A DNA stretch of 64,000 nucleotides, taken from contig QANZ01003483.1 of the NCBI GenBank assembly GCA_003254925.1, positions 13,125-77,124 of the forward strand, in the 5' to 3' direction. The translations under genes and the position numbers were made by a program. How positions within the stretch are numbered: the first letter of the stretch is position 1; each line of letters opens with the position of its first letter. Shown piece after piece: positions 1 through 11,200 of this stretch. This DNA is from Chamaecrista fasciculata (taxonomy: Eukaryota > Streptophyta > Magnoliopsida > Fabales > Fabaceae). The notes beneath the pieces were generated by a model. That model ran no database searches and was not told the DNA's origin. It saw only the letters and a program-made list of their open reading frames with translations.

Positions 1-480
1 TCTCTCTCTCTCTCTTCCTGATTAACCTCTTCTCCGGCCCCAACATTGGAATCTCAGAACCGGAGAGTCCACTCGCCGGACGATCTTGTCGGAGGCGATG
101 AATCTGGTAGCCGGAATGATGAACCAGAACCGGTTGGGAAGGAAAACTCGATTCGCGTATCTTGCGATTGCGGACCGTGGCCGAAGGTGAGTGGATTTGC
201 GAAGGTGGGTTTGGTGAGTGGAGAAGTGAAGAAGTATTTGTACGGAGATGAGAAATATGGTGGAGAGCCATATTTCTTGTCGAAAAATGAAGACGAAAAT
301 GAAGAAGACGAAGGGTACATTATGTGTTTGGTTTACGACGAGAAGAAATGGAAATCAGAATTGCAGATAGTGAATGCGGCGGATTTGACGGCGGAAGCCA
401 CGGTGGAGCTGCCATCGAGAGTGCTGTACGGGTTTCACGGCACTTCTGTGGATACTAAGGATTTGGCAAAACAGGCTTAG
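1..480 (+). pseudogene. NCED: 9-cis-epoxycarotenoid dioxygenase (NCED) C-terminal part, frameshifted
   Basis: The downstream frame encodes the typical NCED C-terminus: [38 protein letters not shown] and YGFHGT, ending DLAKQA before the stop at 478-480. The His of GFHGT corresponds to one of the iron ligands of this family. NCEDs cleave 9-cis-epoxycarotenoids in plastids, the committed step of abscisic acid synthesis. The preceding part (TGESTRR, then [18 protein letters not shown]) lies in another frame, ending at about 174. One base appears to be missing where GAC CCG TGG is expected. Before about position 45 the sequence is CT-rich and no longer matches the family, and the gene runs off the window edge. 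NCED genes usually lack introns, so splicing does not explain the break. It may be a pseudogene or a sequencing/assembly error. Family assignment is very secure; functional status is not. Confidence 0.75.
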
Positions 481-535
481 AAGTTAGAGAGAGAGAGACG
501 AGATAAACAGAGGAGGTTTTGTTTTTTTTGTGTAA

Positions 536-541
536 AATAAA
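536..541 (+). promoter_or_regulatory. AATAAA polyadenylation signal after NCED
   Basis: AATAAA lies 56 bases beyond the NCED stop codon in a T-rich trailer, a normal position for a plant near-upstream polyadenylation element. It suggests that the 3' end of the NCED copy was transcribed at least once. Confidence 0.4.
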
Positions 542-654
542 CTGAAATCCCCATCTATTTCTTCTTTCTTACATTTTGGTTCCACTGTAAAGAAAAAGGT
601 TCTTAATGCAAAAAATTTAAACTTTTAGGAGTTAAAAATCAATTTTATCTTTTT

Positions 655-800
655 TTTAACGGAAAAGTGGATGGAAACTGTTAGAGGGACCAACTTTGTC
701 AAATTTTGCATAACTGGGGGACCAATATGGAATGAAAAATAACTGAGGGACCAATTTGGAACATTGAACATAACTGGGGGACCAAAATAGGACTTTGGCC
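655..800. repeat. Element end with three GGGACCAA repeats
   Basis: The motif ATAACTG(A/G)GGGACCAA occurs three times in about 100 bases (around 711, 745 and 770), preceded by a related GAGGGACCAAC. GGTCCCTCA/TGAGGGACC repeats of this kind are typical of subterminal regions of plant MULE and MITE elements. No opposite terminus was found, so this is probably a truncated end. The stretch from 800 to 1174 holds nothing else recognisable. Confidence 0.45.
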
Positions 801-1174
801 TTTTGAGAGTAAAGGGTATATGAAAAGTGTGAAGCCGTTTAAACCCAAATATTCACAAGTCCGTCTGGGCTGGACCCAATTGAGTAGGAGCCCAAGAAGG
901 GAAAAGCCCATAAAAAGCAACCCAAAGGCCTAGAGTGAAAAGAAACTGTTAATTGTCAGCTGAAAAAGTTGGAGTGGTATGATGATGGTCCAATGTGTCA
1001 TAACTTATAATTAGCCCAATTTAGCCCTAATAAATATAAATCCATGCGACCAAGTCACCAAACCATTAATATTTTATAACTTATTAGAGTTGTCAAATGT
1101 GTTTTATATTGAATATGTTATTTTTGTTTAATTCATATATTTATTTTATAGAAAGTCTTGTGAACTTTTTTTTT

Positions 1175-1790
1175 ATGTTTGATAAACTAGAAAATGGGTT
1201 GCACTTACCTAGTTCACCGGATGTGGGCTGCAAGAGTCAAGAATCGAACAAGGACCTGCAAGAGCTTCACAGGGGGGCCCTGCGAAGAGTACTCTGACGC
1301 TCAAGTTAGTAAGAGAATGATATGAGAGTAAGAGAATTCTGGAGTGTAAAGAGTAGCTAACCTTGAACTGCTGAGTTGAGCTCTATTTATAGAGCAGGGG
1401 GGAGAGAGGTGGCCAGCGCGCGGGGCGGACCACGTAACCAGACACGATCTCCACCAGCGGAGATGGTGGAGACCAAGATTTGCGGAGCAAGGCAATCGTG
1501 GGTGATTGCGTGTTGTCTCGCATGGCGGCCGCCAGGAGACTGGAGAACGTGGGTGTAACTAAGGTCGTGACCCACGATCTCCCTTAGCGAAGTTTGCGGG
1601 ACAAGGCAGTCATGGGTGACTGCGTGTTATTTAGGAGGCGTCCGCCAAGACCCTGGATGGATCACGGCCACCCCTAACTGTGTAGAGGGCACCTGATTGG
1701 CTCGAGTGCGCCTTGCAAGGTGTGGAGGGGAGAAGAGGCCCGGTTCGAGGGTCGTTTAGGCGTACGCCCAAATAGTGATGTATCAATGTT
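1175..1790 (-). mobile_element. Solo LTR (Ty3/Gypsy-like) with 5-bp target-site duplication
   Basis: A 606-bp unit at 1180-1785 begins TGATA and ends TATCA. It is flanked by an identical ATGTT on each side (1175-1179 and 1786-1790). The GC content is far above the flanks. Read on the minus strand it has a TATA-like CTCTATAAATAGAGC, followed by ACTTGAGCGTCAGAGT, a motif commonly seen in R-U5 of plant Gypsy LTRs. No internal domain or second LTR is present, so this is a solo LTR left by unequal recombination. Within U3, a roughly 38-bp segment is duplicated (about 1479-1516 and 1590-1628) with several differences. Reading frames in this stretch are not host genes. Confidence 0.8.
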
Positions 1791-1935
1791 ATATTATGTA
1801 ATTTTAGAAAAATAAATAAATAAAATTATGATTTTATTTTATACTATTATAATTTTATGGGGAACTAATCAAATGTTGTTTGGTTCTGGCTCATAAAAAA
1901 AATGTTGTTTGGTAAGCATTTTGTTATGTGCTATC

Positions 1936-2250
1936 TAGGAAGCATGGACACTTCATTTTAAAGGCGTGTCGCCGTGTCAGACACCTGTCAGTGTCCGACA
2001 CCCGTACGACACCGACACGACACATATCCATAAATTTTCGAATATAAATCAATTTTTTATAACTTTAACATGACAAACAAGGAAGATAATAATGAATATG
2101 ACATATATTATGAATAAAAGTTGGAATTTTTAAATTTTTCATTAAAAACTATGAATATTTAATTATTTATATATATAAATATATGCCGTGTCGTGTCGCT
2201 TAATTTTGAGAGTTTAGCGTGTCGCTGTGTCCGTGTCCGTGTCTGCATAG
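1936..2250. mobile_element. MITE family A, copy 1 (GAAGCATGGACAC termini)
   Basis: It starts TAGGAAGCATGGACAC and contains GTGTC/GACAC-rich subterminal arms around an AT-rich core with ATGACAAACAA. The right end is degraded (GTGTCTGCATAG). The same element with intact ends is at 49458-49807, which defines the family. It is non-autonomous with no coding content. Confidence 0.7.
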
Positions 2251-2261
2251 AGTTTAATTAT

Positions 2262-2351
2262 TTGGAAAATCTGTCCTGAACGCCTCGAATTAAATCGCAT
2301 AGATAGCACACTATGCGATTTAATTCGAGGCGTTCAGGACAGATTTTCCAA
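2262..2351. repeat. Perfect 41-bp inverted repeat with 8-nt loop
   Basis: The arms at 2262-2302 and 2311-2351 are exact reverse complements, separated by ATAGCACA. The left arm starts TTGGAAAATCTGTCCTGAAC. It begins directly after MITE copy 1. It could be a short foldback element, or it would form a long hairpin if transcribed. No known miRNA sequence was recognised in the arms. Confidence 0.85.
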
Positions 2352-3289
2352 CACCATTCACTTGAAGACCAAATATTTATTTAATTATTTATTTATTATT
2401 TTATTTTGGAACTTGGGAGGATTAAAAAATTGTTTTTTACAGTAAAAGAAGATAAAAATTAGGGAAAAGGTTGCCTACCCTCCCTTCAGATGTGACAATT
2501 TGCAGACATAGGCAAAAGAAAGAGGTAGGTTAGAGTCTTAGAGAGCAGCTAGGGTTTTATTTTTTAGTTTTTTTTTCAGTTTCTCTCCTCTTTTTTTTCA
2601 TTTTGTTTTAATTTTAATCTATTACTTTGAGTTAGTGCCAAAATCAGAGTAAAAAGAACATCTTGAGAATATTTAAATTTTCATAACAAAACCCTTTATT
2701 TTTTTCAGGTGTAAACCAAAATATATCAGTTTAAAATTGAAAATCATAATGATTATAATTTGTTTTATATAAAGAATTAGTAAACATCTTTGTCATGAAA
2801 TTAAGATTTTTGATGATTTTTTTGAGTATGAGTTTGGTTGGCGTGCAAGAAATATTGTGGGGGCAGCAGAGAATAGAGATGATGTCCCACAGAATAGAGG
2901 CATTGATAAAAATGGAGAAAGTTGGGTGGTCATGTTTCTTTAATACACTAATAATAATGTCCTCTTGCCTCCTCCTGTATGTCTATTAATTAATTTCTCT
3001 CATATATTTATAGTTTTTTAGGTGTGACTGGCTATCATAAAATAAATAAATAAAGAAATAAATAATGGAAGGGAGTTGCATGAAATTCTGTTGAGTTGGA
3101 ATGGGTGGGGCTATGTATATATATATATGTGTAGGAAAAATGAGTGTTAGTAATTGTGATGTCTCACAGTGTCAGTGCTTTGCATAGCACATGCCTTTCT
3201 GATTCTCAATGCCCAACCATCCAACAACCACATTCTTCCCATTACTTCCTTTCTTTTTTTCTTTCTTTCTTTCTCAACTTAATTATATG
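2352..3289. other. Intergenic, no gene recognised
   Basis: AT-rich sequence with poly-T tracts and a short CTTT repeat near 3250-3270. An open frame of 64 codons at 2795-2989 shows no recognisable domain and has no codon-use or splice support, so it is not called. Confidence 0.5.
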
Positions 3290-3472
3290 GGTTATTCTAA
3301 TGTGTGCCCTCAAGTATATCTTAAAGTTTCTTTTGACTGGTCAAGTAAGTTTTTAAATATTAAAAAATTATCTTTTAAATGAATTTTCGTAGATTTCAAG
3401 ATATGACATACTCTACTAACCAATCAAAAAAAATCTTAAAATGTGCCCTTAAAACACATGTTAGATAAATCT
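3290..3472. mobile_element. MITE family B, copy 1
   Basis: The ends are inverted: TTCTTTTGACTGGTCAAG on the left pairs with ACCAATCAAAAAAAATC on the right, with outer ACATGTTAGATAA/TTATTCTAATGTG. Shared core motifs are AAATGAATTTTCGTAGATTT and GAYATACTCTAYTAACC. Two more copies occur at 29935-30096 and 49343-49868. Confidence 0.7.
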
Positions 3473-3545
3473 TAATTATATATATATCCCCCTTCTCTTC
3501 TCATCTACTTCATACATTCACACTCGTATTTCTCTTTTAGAGATC

Positions 3546-3903
3546 ATTTTATTATTATTTAATCCCATAATTTTTACTAAATTAATTATTTAGACCCTAT
3601 AAAAATAGTTAACTTAGCTCTTGAAATATTACAAAAGTTAGTTTTTTGGTCCCTCCAAACGTTTACTTAACTCTCAAATATTGATGTGACTTTGTTATCT
3701 ACTACTTTAGCTAACAAATCTCTAACTCCAAACTTAAGCTAACTTAATATGGATATCGTGTCACACAATTAGCTGACGGAAGATATTGGGAGGGACCAAA
3801 AACTTGACTTTCGTGATATTTTAAGGATTGGGTCATTAATTTTTATTTTTAAGGACTAAATTGTTGATTTAATGAAAATTGAAGGACTAAATAATAAATT
3901 TTC
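3546..3903. mobile_element. MITE-like foldback family C with about 113-bp imperfect inverted ends
   Basis: The left end (3546-3658) runs from TTATTATTATTTAATCCC to TTTTTTGGTCCCTCC. The right end (3789-3903) is its imperfect reverse complement, from GGGAGGGACCAAAAAC to GACTAAATAATAAATTTT. The centre is unique AT-rich sequence. A fragment of the same end lies at about 56590-56690. Confidence 0.7.
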
Positions 3904-6256
3904 TCTTCATATTCTCTCTTTTTTAATATTTTAAATCTTATCGTTTGATTAAAATTTTATTTTCACCAATCATGTTTTAGTTTTTGTTAATAGTTCTAAT
4001 TAGATATATATTTTTAATTTATTTTTTTATAAATTTCTTGGTCATTAGTTTTAGTCTCTCTTGGTATGTGTATTAACAGAACTAATGATGTATTATAGTG
4101 ATATAATTAATTAACTAACTATATCATATTATTTATGTTAAAAAATGAAATTTCTAAAATTAATGATATACAAATTTGTAAATGATCTAGTTTATGATTA
4201 AATTTAAATAATATAAGCCATAAGGTATGGGTATATAAAAAATCAAAGTAAAATTTTAATCAATATCTAAATTGTAATTAATATGTTTCAAGTGTTATTT
4301 TTTATTTGGGTGATAAAATTCGTCTAATATCCAAGTTATTGTTAGTAATAACAAATTTTACTAAAAAAAAATAGGGGTAAAAAAGGACAAATCAATGAAT
4401 CAATAGTGTAAATTGGAAATTGAGAGATACATATATAATTATATATTAGAGCATGCAGCAGCTTTTATTGGAGACAGTAGCAGTGACAATTCCTTACCCA
4501 CTTTCCAAGCACGTCATCTGAAGCATCCAAGCAATCAATTATATATATATATATATATATACAGACCAAACATTTCCAATTTCTGCTCTTTGGAAGATAT
4601 CTCACAGAGTCACAGTCACACACAAAGTAATTAATTAAATAAATAAATATTGAGTGTAATCAATGAATGCATGAGTGAGAAAGCTGAAGAATTCATAGGA
4701 AAAGAAGAGTGTCTTTTACTCTTTTGCAAAAGGCTGGGGATCTATGCCACTTCCAGGAATTTTCACACCCAGCTTTTTCCTTCATTCAATTATTCATTTT
4801 TTCAAAAAAAAAATAAAGGGAATCAAGATTATATTGAAAAGCTGATTTAAACAGGAAAGGCTGAGAGGGTTTCAATCATATTCCCATTCCCATTCCACTT
4901 GAGATGACAAAAGTACAATTAAAATGATCCTTTTCTTTTCATTCTGATCACACCCAGACATGTCACAAGATGAGTCATTATTAGTTTTTGTTTGTGAAAA
5001 AGAAAAATAATAATTATTTTAATTAAAGGGGGAGATTTCAAGAAAGATGGTGATAAAGATAAAGTAGTGAACAGTAGTTAATTTGGATGATGACGATGAT
5101 GATGAAGCAACGACTTTTATAATAACAGTCGTACCCATCAGGCCATCATCACAGTTTTGACATCCAAATATATATATATATACACACCACCATGGAACTA
5201 AATCTATCTATCTATCTATCAAATATTTAATGTCATGCTCAATCAATTCTCCACTTCCATTCAAACCGTGTTTTCATCATTCCAGAACCAAATTTACAAT
5301 CTTATTATTTTTAATCTAATCAAATATTTACACAAATTAATGGAGTATAATTTGAAGAAAAAATTTATATCACAAAATATATTTGGACCCTTTTTCAAAG
5401 ATATCTCACAAAATCTCTATCACATTCATGGTCTTTAAAATCTTCAATTTCATTACTATTATAGAAAGAGACATTGCTTGCAAATTCATTAGTTGATGAG
5501 TACAATGTTAACATTGATGTTGCCTATTACCAAAACAAGTTTCAAAGTTGAGACCACAGCTCATGCTATAATACATAGTGTCCCCATTCCATCCACCACC
5601 ACTTTCCAAAATCCAAACCGTACAATTAATTCCTCTTTCTCTCCCACTTTCCCTCTCTACCATTCACTCCATAATTAATAAAACTTTTCAATTCCCAGCA
5701 TTATCGCTTTTCTTTTCAATCATCCATTCATTCAACCCAAAAACAGAGCATCCATTTTCTCCCCACTATTTTCTCATATTCACATTCCAACCACCATATA
5801 TCAACACATCATTATAAAATTGACACAATTATGCTCATATATCATAATTGCATGCATTATCACTAATTAAACTGAGACTACCACATTCTCCACCTCTAAG
5901 GCTTGCTAGGAATTTTCATTCTTTTCACTTTTCATCACTTATATAAGTATGATCTTCCTTGTCATGAATTTGGAGCATAAATTTATTGAGACGAATTCAA
6001 GAATCAAAAAAAAAATTTTGACCATGAATTTGACATTAAATTTTAGATCAAGCTATTAAAAAAAAAACAGATGTTGAGCTACAGGAAAAATATTAAAAAG
6101 GAAGAATCAGACAGTAACAAAAACAAAAAAATCCCAAGGTTTATATCTTTTTGTCATTTTCTAAAACTGTTGATATATGAACAATGAACAGAGCAAGAGA
6201 GAGAGAATTCTCTAATTAACTAACGGTCAAAAAAAATCTATCTATATGCTGAATTC
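3904..6256. other. Intergenic, 3' flank of the RING gene
   Basis: AT-rich DNA with an (AT)n tract at 4540-4561, a GATGAC/GATGAT run near 5085-5106, a short TCTA repeat near 5200-5220, and pyrimidine-rich sequence at 5570-5820. Short open frames here are low-complexity and not supported. Confidence 0.5.
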
Positions 6257-7487
6257 TCAAGAGAAATTAACATGAACACTGGCGTTAATGCCAGAATCAC
6301 ATACTGGACAGCTCCGGCATGTGGACCCACACATTGTACAAACGCACAGATGCCTACATGGCAGAAGAAGCACGATCGATTCTCTCACCCCACATCGCCG
6401 GCAAACCCTCCCGCCACCGCCGACGCCGCCGCTAGCCGCCGTATCATCGCCGGCACCGGCCAACTGCCGCCCTTCATCGTTGCTTCCGCAACTCGATTCA
6501 GCATCGGCTGCCGCGGCTCCGCCGCCTTCGGCGGCCGGAGCCACGGCACGGCGGTCCTCGTCGACCTGCGCCGCCGCTAGTACTTGTTCCAGATTGGTGC
6601 GAAGCGAATTGGCGGTTGCTTCGTTGGTGTGCGCCATCTCTCTCCAGATTTGATTCTCCACGCAGAGGCTTTTGACGCGTTCTTGAAGCGCTCGATTCAG
6701 CTTTGCCATTTTCTGAATCTCTTCGTCTTTCTCCTTCAGCCTCTTCGACATCGCTTCTTGGATCGCGGAATGCAGTATTCTCGACTGTCTAATTCTTCGC
6801 TCTTCCAATTCCATTCTCACTTTCTCAGTCTGTTAAGAACACCAAAACCGCAATCAGATTAATCGATTGAATCACTCACGAAACAGAAAATAAACGGTTT
6901 CGTTTTCCGTTGCAAAACTCAAAACCAGAAATAACAACAATAGCAGGAAAAAACTTACATGTTGCGCGATGAAATGGTCGATTTCGGATTGGTGGTTGCG
7001 GATCTGATGAAGAACGTCTTGGTCAAGAAACGAAGAAGAAGAAGGAGAAGATGAAGATGAAGGCAACTTGAGGTTCCTCTGAGGAAGAACGTTGAGTTCA
7101 GAATCAGAGTCTCTGAATCGCTTCCTTGGGAGATGATGGAAGGTAAGGCCACTATCAGACTTATTATTATTATTCATGGAAGATTTCGCGGAATTCGGAT
7201 CACAGAGAGGGGATTGGTGAAAAGGCAAGAGAGATTGAGATTGAGATTGAGGAGGCATTGATGGAGGCAGAGCAGAATTGAGGAGAGCATTATTGTATAT
7301 ATCACCGTTGATCACCAGATTAGGCCTGAAAGAAAAAAAGAACAATTAATTAATTAATCAATATGAGAACATGTTGAAAACTCAAAAAGCGTGATGCACC
7401 AGAAAGAAAAGAATGAAGGAATTCGCTGTACCTATCAGTGAGTAGCTGTGAAGGGAAGAGACTAATATGGCGAGCCTCAACTGCCAT
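6257..7487 (-). CDS. BRG: BOI-related RING-type E3 ubiquitin ligase
   Basis: Three exons on the minus strand: 7487-7432, 7325-6959 and 6829-6257, with GT-AG introns of 106 and 129 bp. The phases close to give 331 aa. The start MAVEARHISLFPSQLL is characteristic of the BOI/BRG family. Residues about 20-125 are low-complexity (Q, N and S runs) with a basic PRKRFR motif. Residues about 125-215 form a coiled coil, EERRIRQSRI to KLNRALQERV, followed by the family block ENQIWREMAHTNEATANSL. This block is the WRD region; here the third residue reads Glu. A C3HC4-type RING fills residues 284-331 (CRRCGVRE, CRHLCVC, CRSCPVC), ending VNFS. Family members ubiquitinate or bind transcription regulators such as the MYB BOS1 and DELLA proteins, affecting stress, cell death and gibberellin responses. 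Exon 3 is very GC-rich between residues 225 and 285 (Ala/Gly runs). Which paralogue (BOI, BRG1-3) cannot be settled, but the 331-aa length and N-terminus favour BRG2/BRG3. Confidence 0.9.
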
Positions 7488-7939
7488 GAAAAAGTTGGTT
7501 ACGCTTGAGCTTTTCCGTGAGTATGTATGTATGATTCTTGCGTGAGTTTTGCTTGCTATGATGAAAGAATAAGAAGAGGAGGAAGAAGAAGAAGTTGTGA
7601 TGTGAGTGAGTGAATGAGAAGATGGGGGGGTTTATTTCAGAAAAAGAGAAAGTCAAAAGTTTTTCTTTATCAAAATCTAATCTGATCTCACTCACCAGTT
7701 ATAATTATAAATACCAATAATTAATGCTACATCATAAATCATAAGTAAATAAAATAAATAATAAATCTTGGGGTTGACAGTTTTTTTGTCTGTGGATTCG
7801 CTTTTTTACACTACTTCCCTTACTTTTAGCCCATCATCTCTATTCCCAATTTCCCATTTCCCATATTTAATAAGTTTGGTTGCCTTCATAAGAAAGAAAT
7901 GGGAAAGTAGAGACGTAATTTCGGGGTTCTTCCAGGGGC

Positions 7940-8290
7940 AACAATGTAAATAATCGGGGCCTCGAACGACGCGCGGTCTCGGTGCCACGTAACAACCACG
8001 ACGTGGCGGATTCTGAGGGCGACACGTAGGCAAGTTTAACATCGGGACAATATAAAGAGACGTCAAGACCCGCCATTATGTGATGTGAACGTTACCGGGA
8101 GGAAGGGATTGAGTGGGGCCCACCGTGATGGAGAAAAGGGAAGGTGGGACCCACTGATTCGCACGTGCTATGTGCGTGCGTGACTCTAGGGGTTGAATGT
8201 GATCTCTCTGGACAACAAAGCTGACCCCATGAACTACGTCCACGTACGATTGTGGGTCCCACACTTCTAGAGTACGTGAGTCCGCACGGT
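7940..8290 (-). promoter_or_regulatory. ACGT-motif-rich promoter segment of the RING gene
   Basis: About 450-800 bp upstream of the RING gene start lies a GC-richer island with at least six ACGT cores: GCCACGTAAC (about 7983), GACGTGGCGG (about 8000), GACACGTAGG (about 8021), GCACGTGC (8161-8168), CCACGTAC (about 8239) and GTACGTGAG (about 8272). ACGT elements (G-box/ABRE type) bind bZIP and bHLH factors in abscisic acid, light and stress responses. The density is seen directly; function is inferred. Confidence 0.45.
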
Positions 8291-8299
8291 TCACTACAA

Positions 8300-11200
8300 A
8301 TTAATAACTTAGTTGATAAAAAATTTAATTTGATTATTTTGAATATTGTAATTTTTTAATATTGTATTTAAGAATTAATGGTAAAAATTTATGGAATATA
8401 ATATTTTTTTTTGTTTGGGTATTAAAATTGGGGACATTATATATGAAGGCGTTGGACAGCTACAAACTCAGAGGTGTAGTCAATGTTGGATGGTATAATG
8501 TAAATGGAAAACGACGTCACGTTTGAATAAGGTTAGAAAACCAAAGAAATTTTGGAATTCAATTAAAATTAGATCGCTAAGTTACAGATATTTCCAGAAA
8601 ACGACACAATTTCCAGTGTCGCATTTATTTCCTATGTCACCACTCGCCACCACAAGGTCCTCACATTACGTTTCTTCCAATCTTTTATTAATCAATCAAT
8701 CTTGGTTGTACAAATTTCAGGTTCTCATTAATAATAATCAATTTATAGTAACGAAGTTGTAAGGTTCAACGTTATCTTAGAATTTTCACAAAATTAATAA
8801 CTTAATTTTAAAGTTAATATTTAAAAAAATAATAATAAAGATATAATAGTTATAATCAATTTAGTTTTTTAATTAAGATATTATTTCAAATTTAACTACA
8901 AATATAATTTTTAACATCAATTTTAAGTGTAAAATAATTTAATTTAATTATATTTAACTTAATATTTTTAAAAAAATAATTTGTGTATAATAATTTCAAA
9001 TAATAATAATAATATCTATATATATCTTGTCGACTTTTTTCCATATTCGTGAAATCATCTTCAATTAATTATGAAAATCTAAAATTTATATTGTTTCCAA
9101 TTTCCAAATGAATGAGAGTGCACACTGCATGATAAACAATAGCATATGATACATAATGCTTTAGGAAAAGATTACAATATAATTAAGAGGATATAAATAA
9201 GATAGATTTTAAAATATATATTGGAAGGATCTGTTTTGGTATATTATGTTAATTATTATTAATTATTAAGTAGAAATTATATATATAGTTGGTTGCCTAG
9301 CTAGCTATGCTTATTTATACCCACTACATGTGGGTTCACTGTCATTATTATTTTATTACCTTCATGTATATGCTCAATAACTTATGAGATTCTTCAATCC
9401 CATAAAGCTTAATTGGGTATTAAAATAAAAAGGAAAAAAAAAAAGCATGCACTCATTTATTTATCTTACTTTTGATTTCTTTGCTTAATTAGAAAACATG
9501 CTTACTTATAAAATGGTCCAAATGTGAAAAGTGTAAGTGATTGAGATGTGCATGTTTGGCTTTTGGCTGAAAATGTGGTAGGCATAATTAAACCACTCAA
9601 TGACATGCAAAGTTGCAAAGAGATCAGAATCACTTAGATATAGATGTGACCATAAAAGAAAGCATATAGAATAGTTTCACTTTTTATAGCTACAATTTTA
9701 TAAAGAAAAAAGCTCTCATCTTAGTGCTATATATATATTGTGTATATATACTATGTATATAAACACTTCTTTTTGCTTTTCCTTCTTTTTCCATTCCTTC
9801 ATTAATTAGTGTAATCTAAATAAAGTTAATTTTGGGAAAGATTAAAAATCAATAGGAAAGATGAGACAAAGGATCACTGTAAAAATTTACTTTTGGGTTT
9901 AGGGAAGATTTCATCTATACAAATTTAAAATACAAAAAAAAAGAAATAAATTTATAAAATATATTAATATTTGAATAAATAAGTAATATAAATATATATA
10001 AAGATAGCATTTCTTCCTTCATCTTTCATTCCCTTCTCTGTTAATAGTTAGATTTGCTTCAGTTTATTAGTGTTTAATTTCTAACTATTATGTTAAAAGA
10101 TTAAAATACTGAATCACCTCCAAAAAAAAGCATATAAAAAAAAACAAGTCAAAATCTTATATTAATTTTAAATACATCAAATTTTATTAACATATATAAA
10201 TCTAAGTTCTATAACGAATTGTTATTTAGAATGTTATAAAGTTCTACATAATATTTATTTGACTTCACTCACAAAAATACATGAAAAATATATTTTTTTT
10301 ATTTAAAAATAATAAATTATAATAATCAAAAAAATTATCTCAAGGCCATTTATGGATACATAATTTGACATTTCTTTTGGGTGACAACTCTGCATATAAA
10401 ATTAAAGAAATAAATCTGAATAAAATATATTTAGAGCATATTATTAAATGCATATCAAAGTTATAAATGTTAAAACGAGCAGAATAACAATTATAAGTAT
10501 AGCTACACGCACAAAACATCAAGAAAAGTTAATATAGTTATATTTTATTTTAATAACTAGAAATTAAGGATTGGATGCCCGCAAAATCAATTGAGGTACT
10601 TAATGGGAATATATAATATATAATACCTAATGTTGAATTGTCATTGTCAAATGTATGAAACATGTAATGAACACCTCTCCCATATGAATAGATCTTGGCA
10701 TTTAAAACTTCAACCAAAATTGAACCTATTAACGTCATACATATATTCCACCCACCCTCTCTCTGTCCGCCTAGCTAGCTTTAATTAATAATAATATATT
10801 ATTTAAAAAATTGAGGTGGTCCAATTTTGACTATATATACAATATAAATTGTATATAATGGAATTATAGAGGGATAAAGAGCAAGAGTCATCACACCAAA
10901 AAGTAGTGGAGGAAGAAAAAGAAAGATGAAAAAATTCAAGAAATTAGTGGTCACCAATAGTAAAGATAGAAACTATGGATATATAGTGATATGGACACAT
11001 ATATATGATGCTATGAATTGAATTGAATTCCCACCCTCCACTTTTTTATCCTTATATATATAATATAGATATAGAAATATATAACTTTCAATCCTTCATC
11101 CATATTCTCCTCTATTATTGCTTCCTTCTATCACCTAAATATCCTACCTAGCTAGATTCCTTCAAAACAATACGTACATACGTTTTCTTTCAAATCATCT

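Noticed and set aside
1376..1575. Overlapping open frames on both strands in a GC-rich block
   Set aside because: They lie inside the solo LTR; GC-rich sequence keeps frames open by chance and no protein domain is visible.
2795..2989. 64-codon frame starting MKLRFLMIF
   Set aside because: No homology recognised, low-complexity hydrophobic start, no splice or context support.
6272..6862. Plus-strand frames opposite the RING gene
   Set aside because: Antisense shadows of GC-rich exon 3 of the BOI-related gene.
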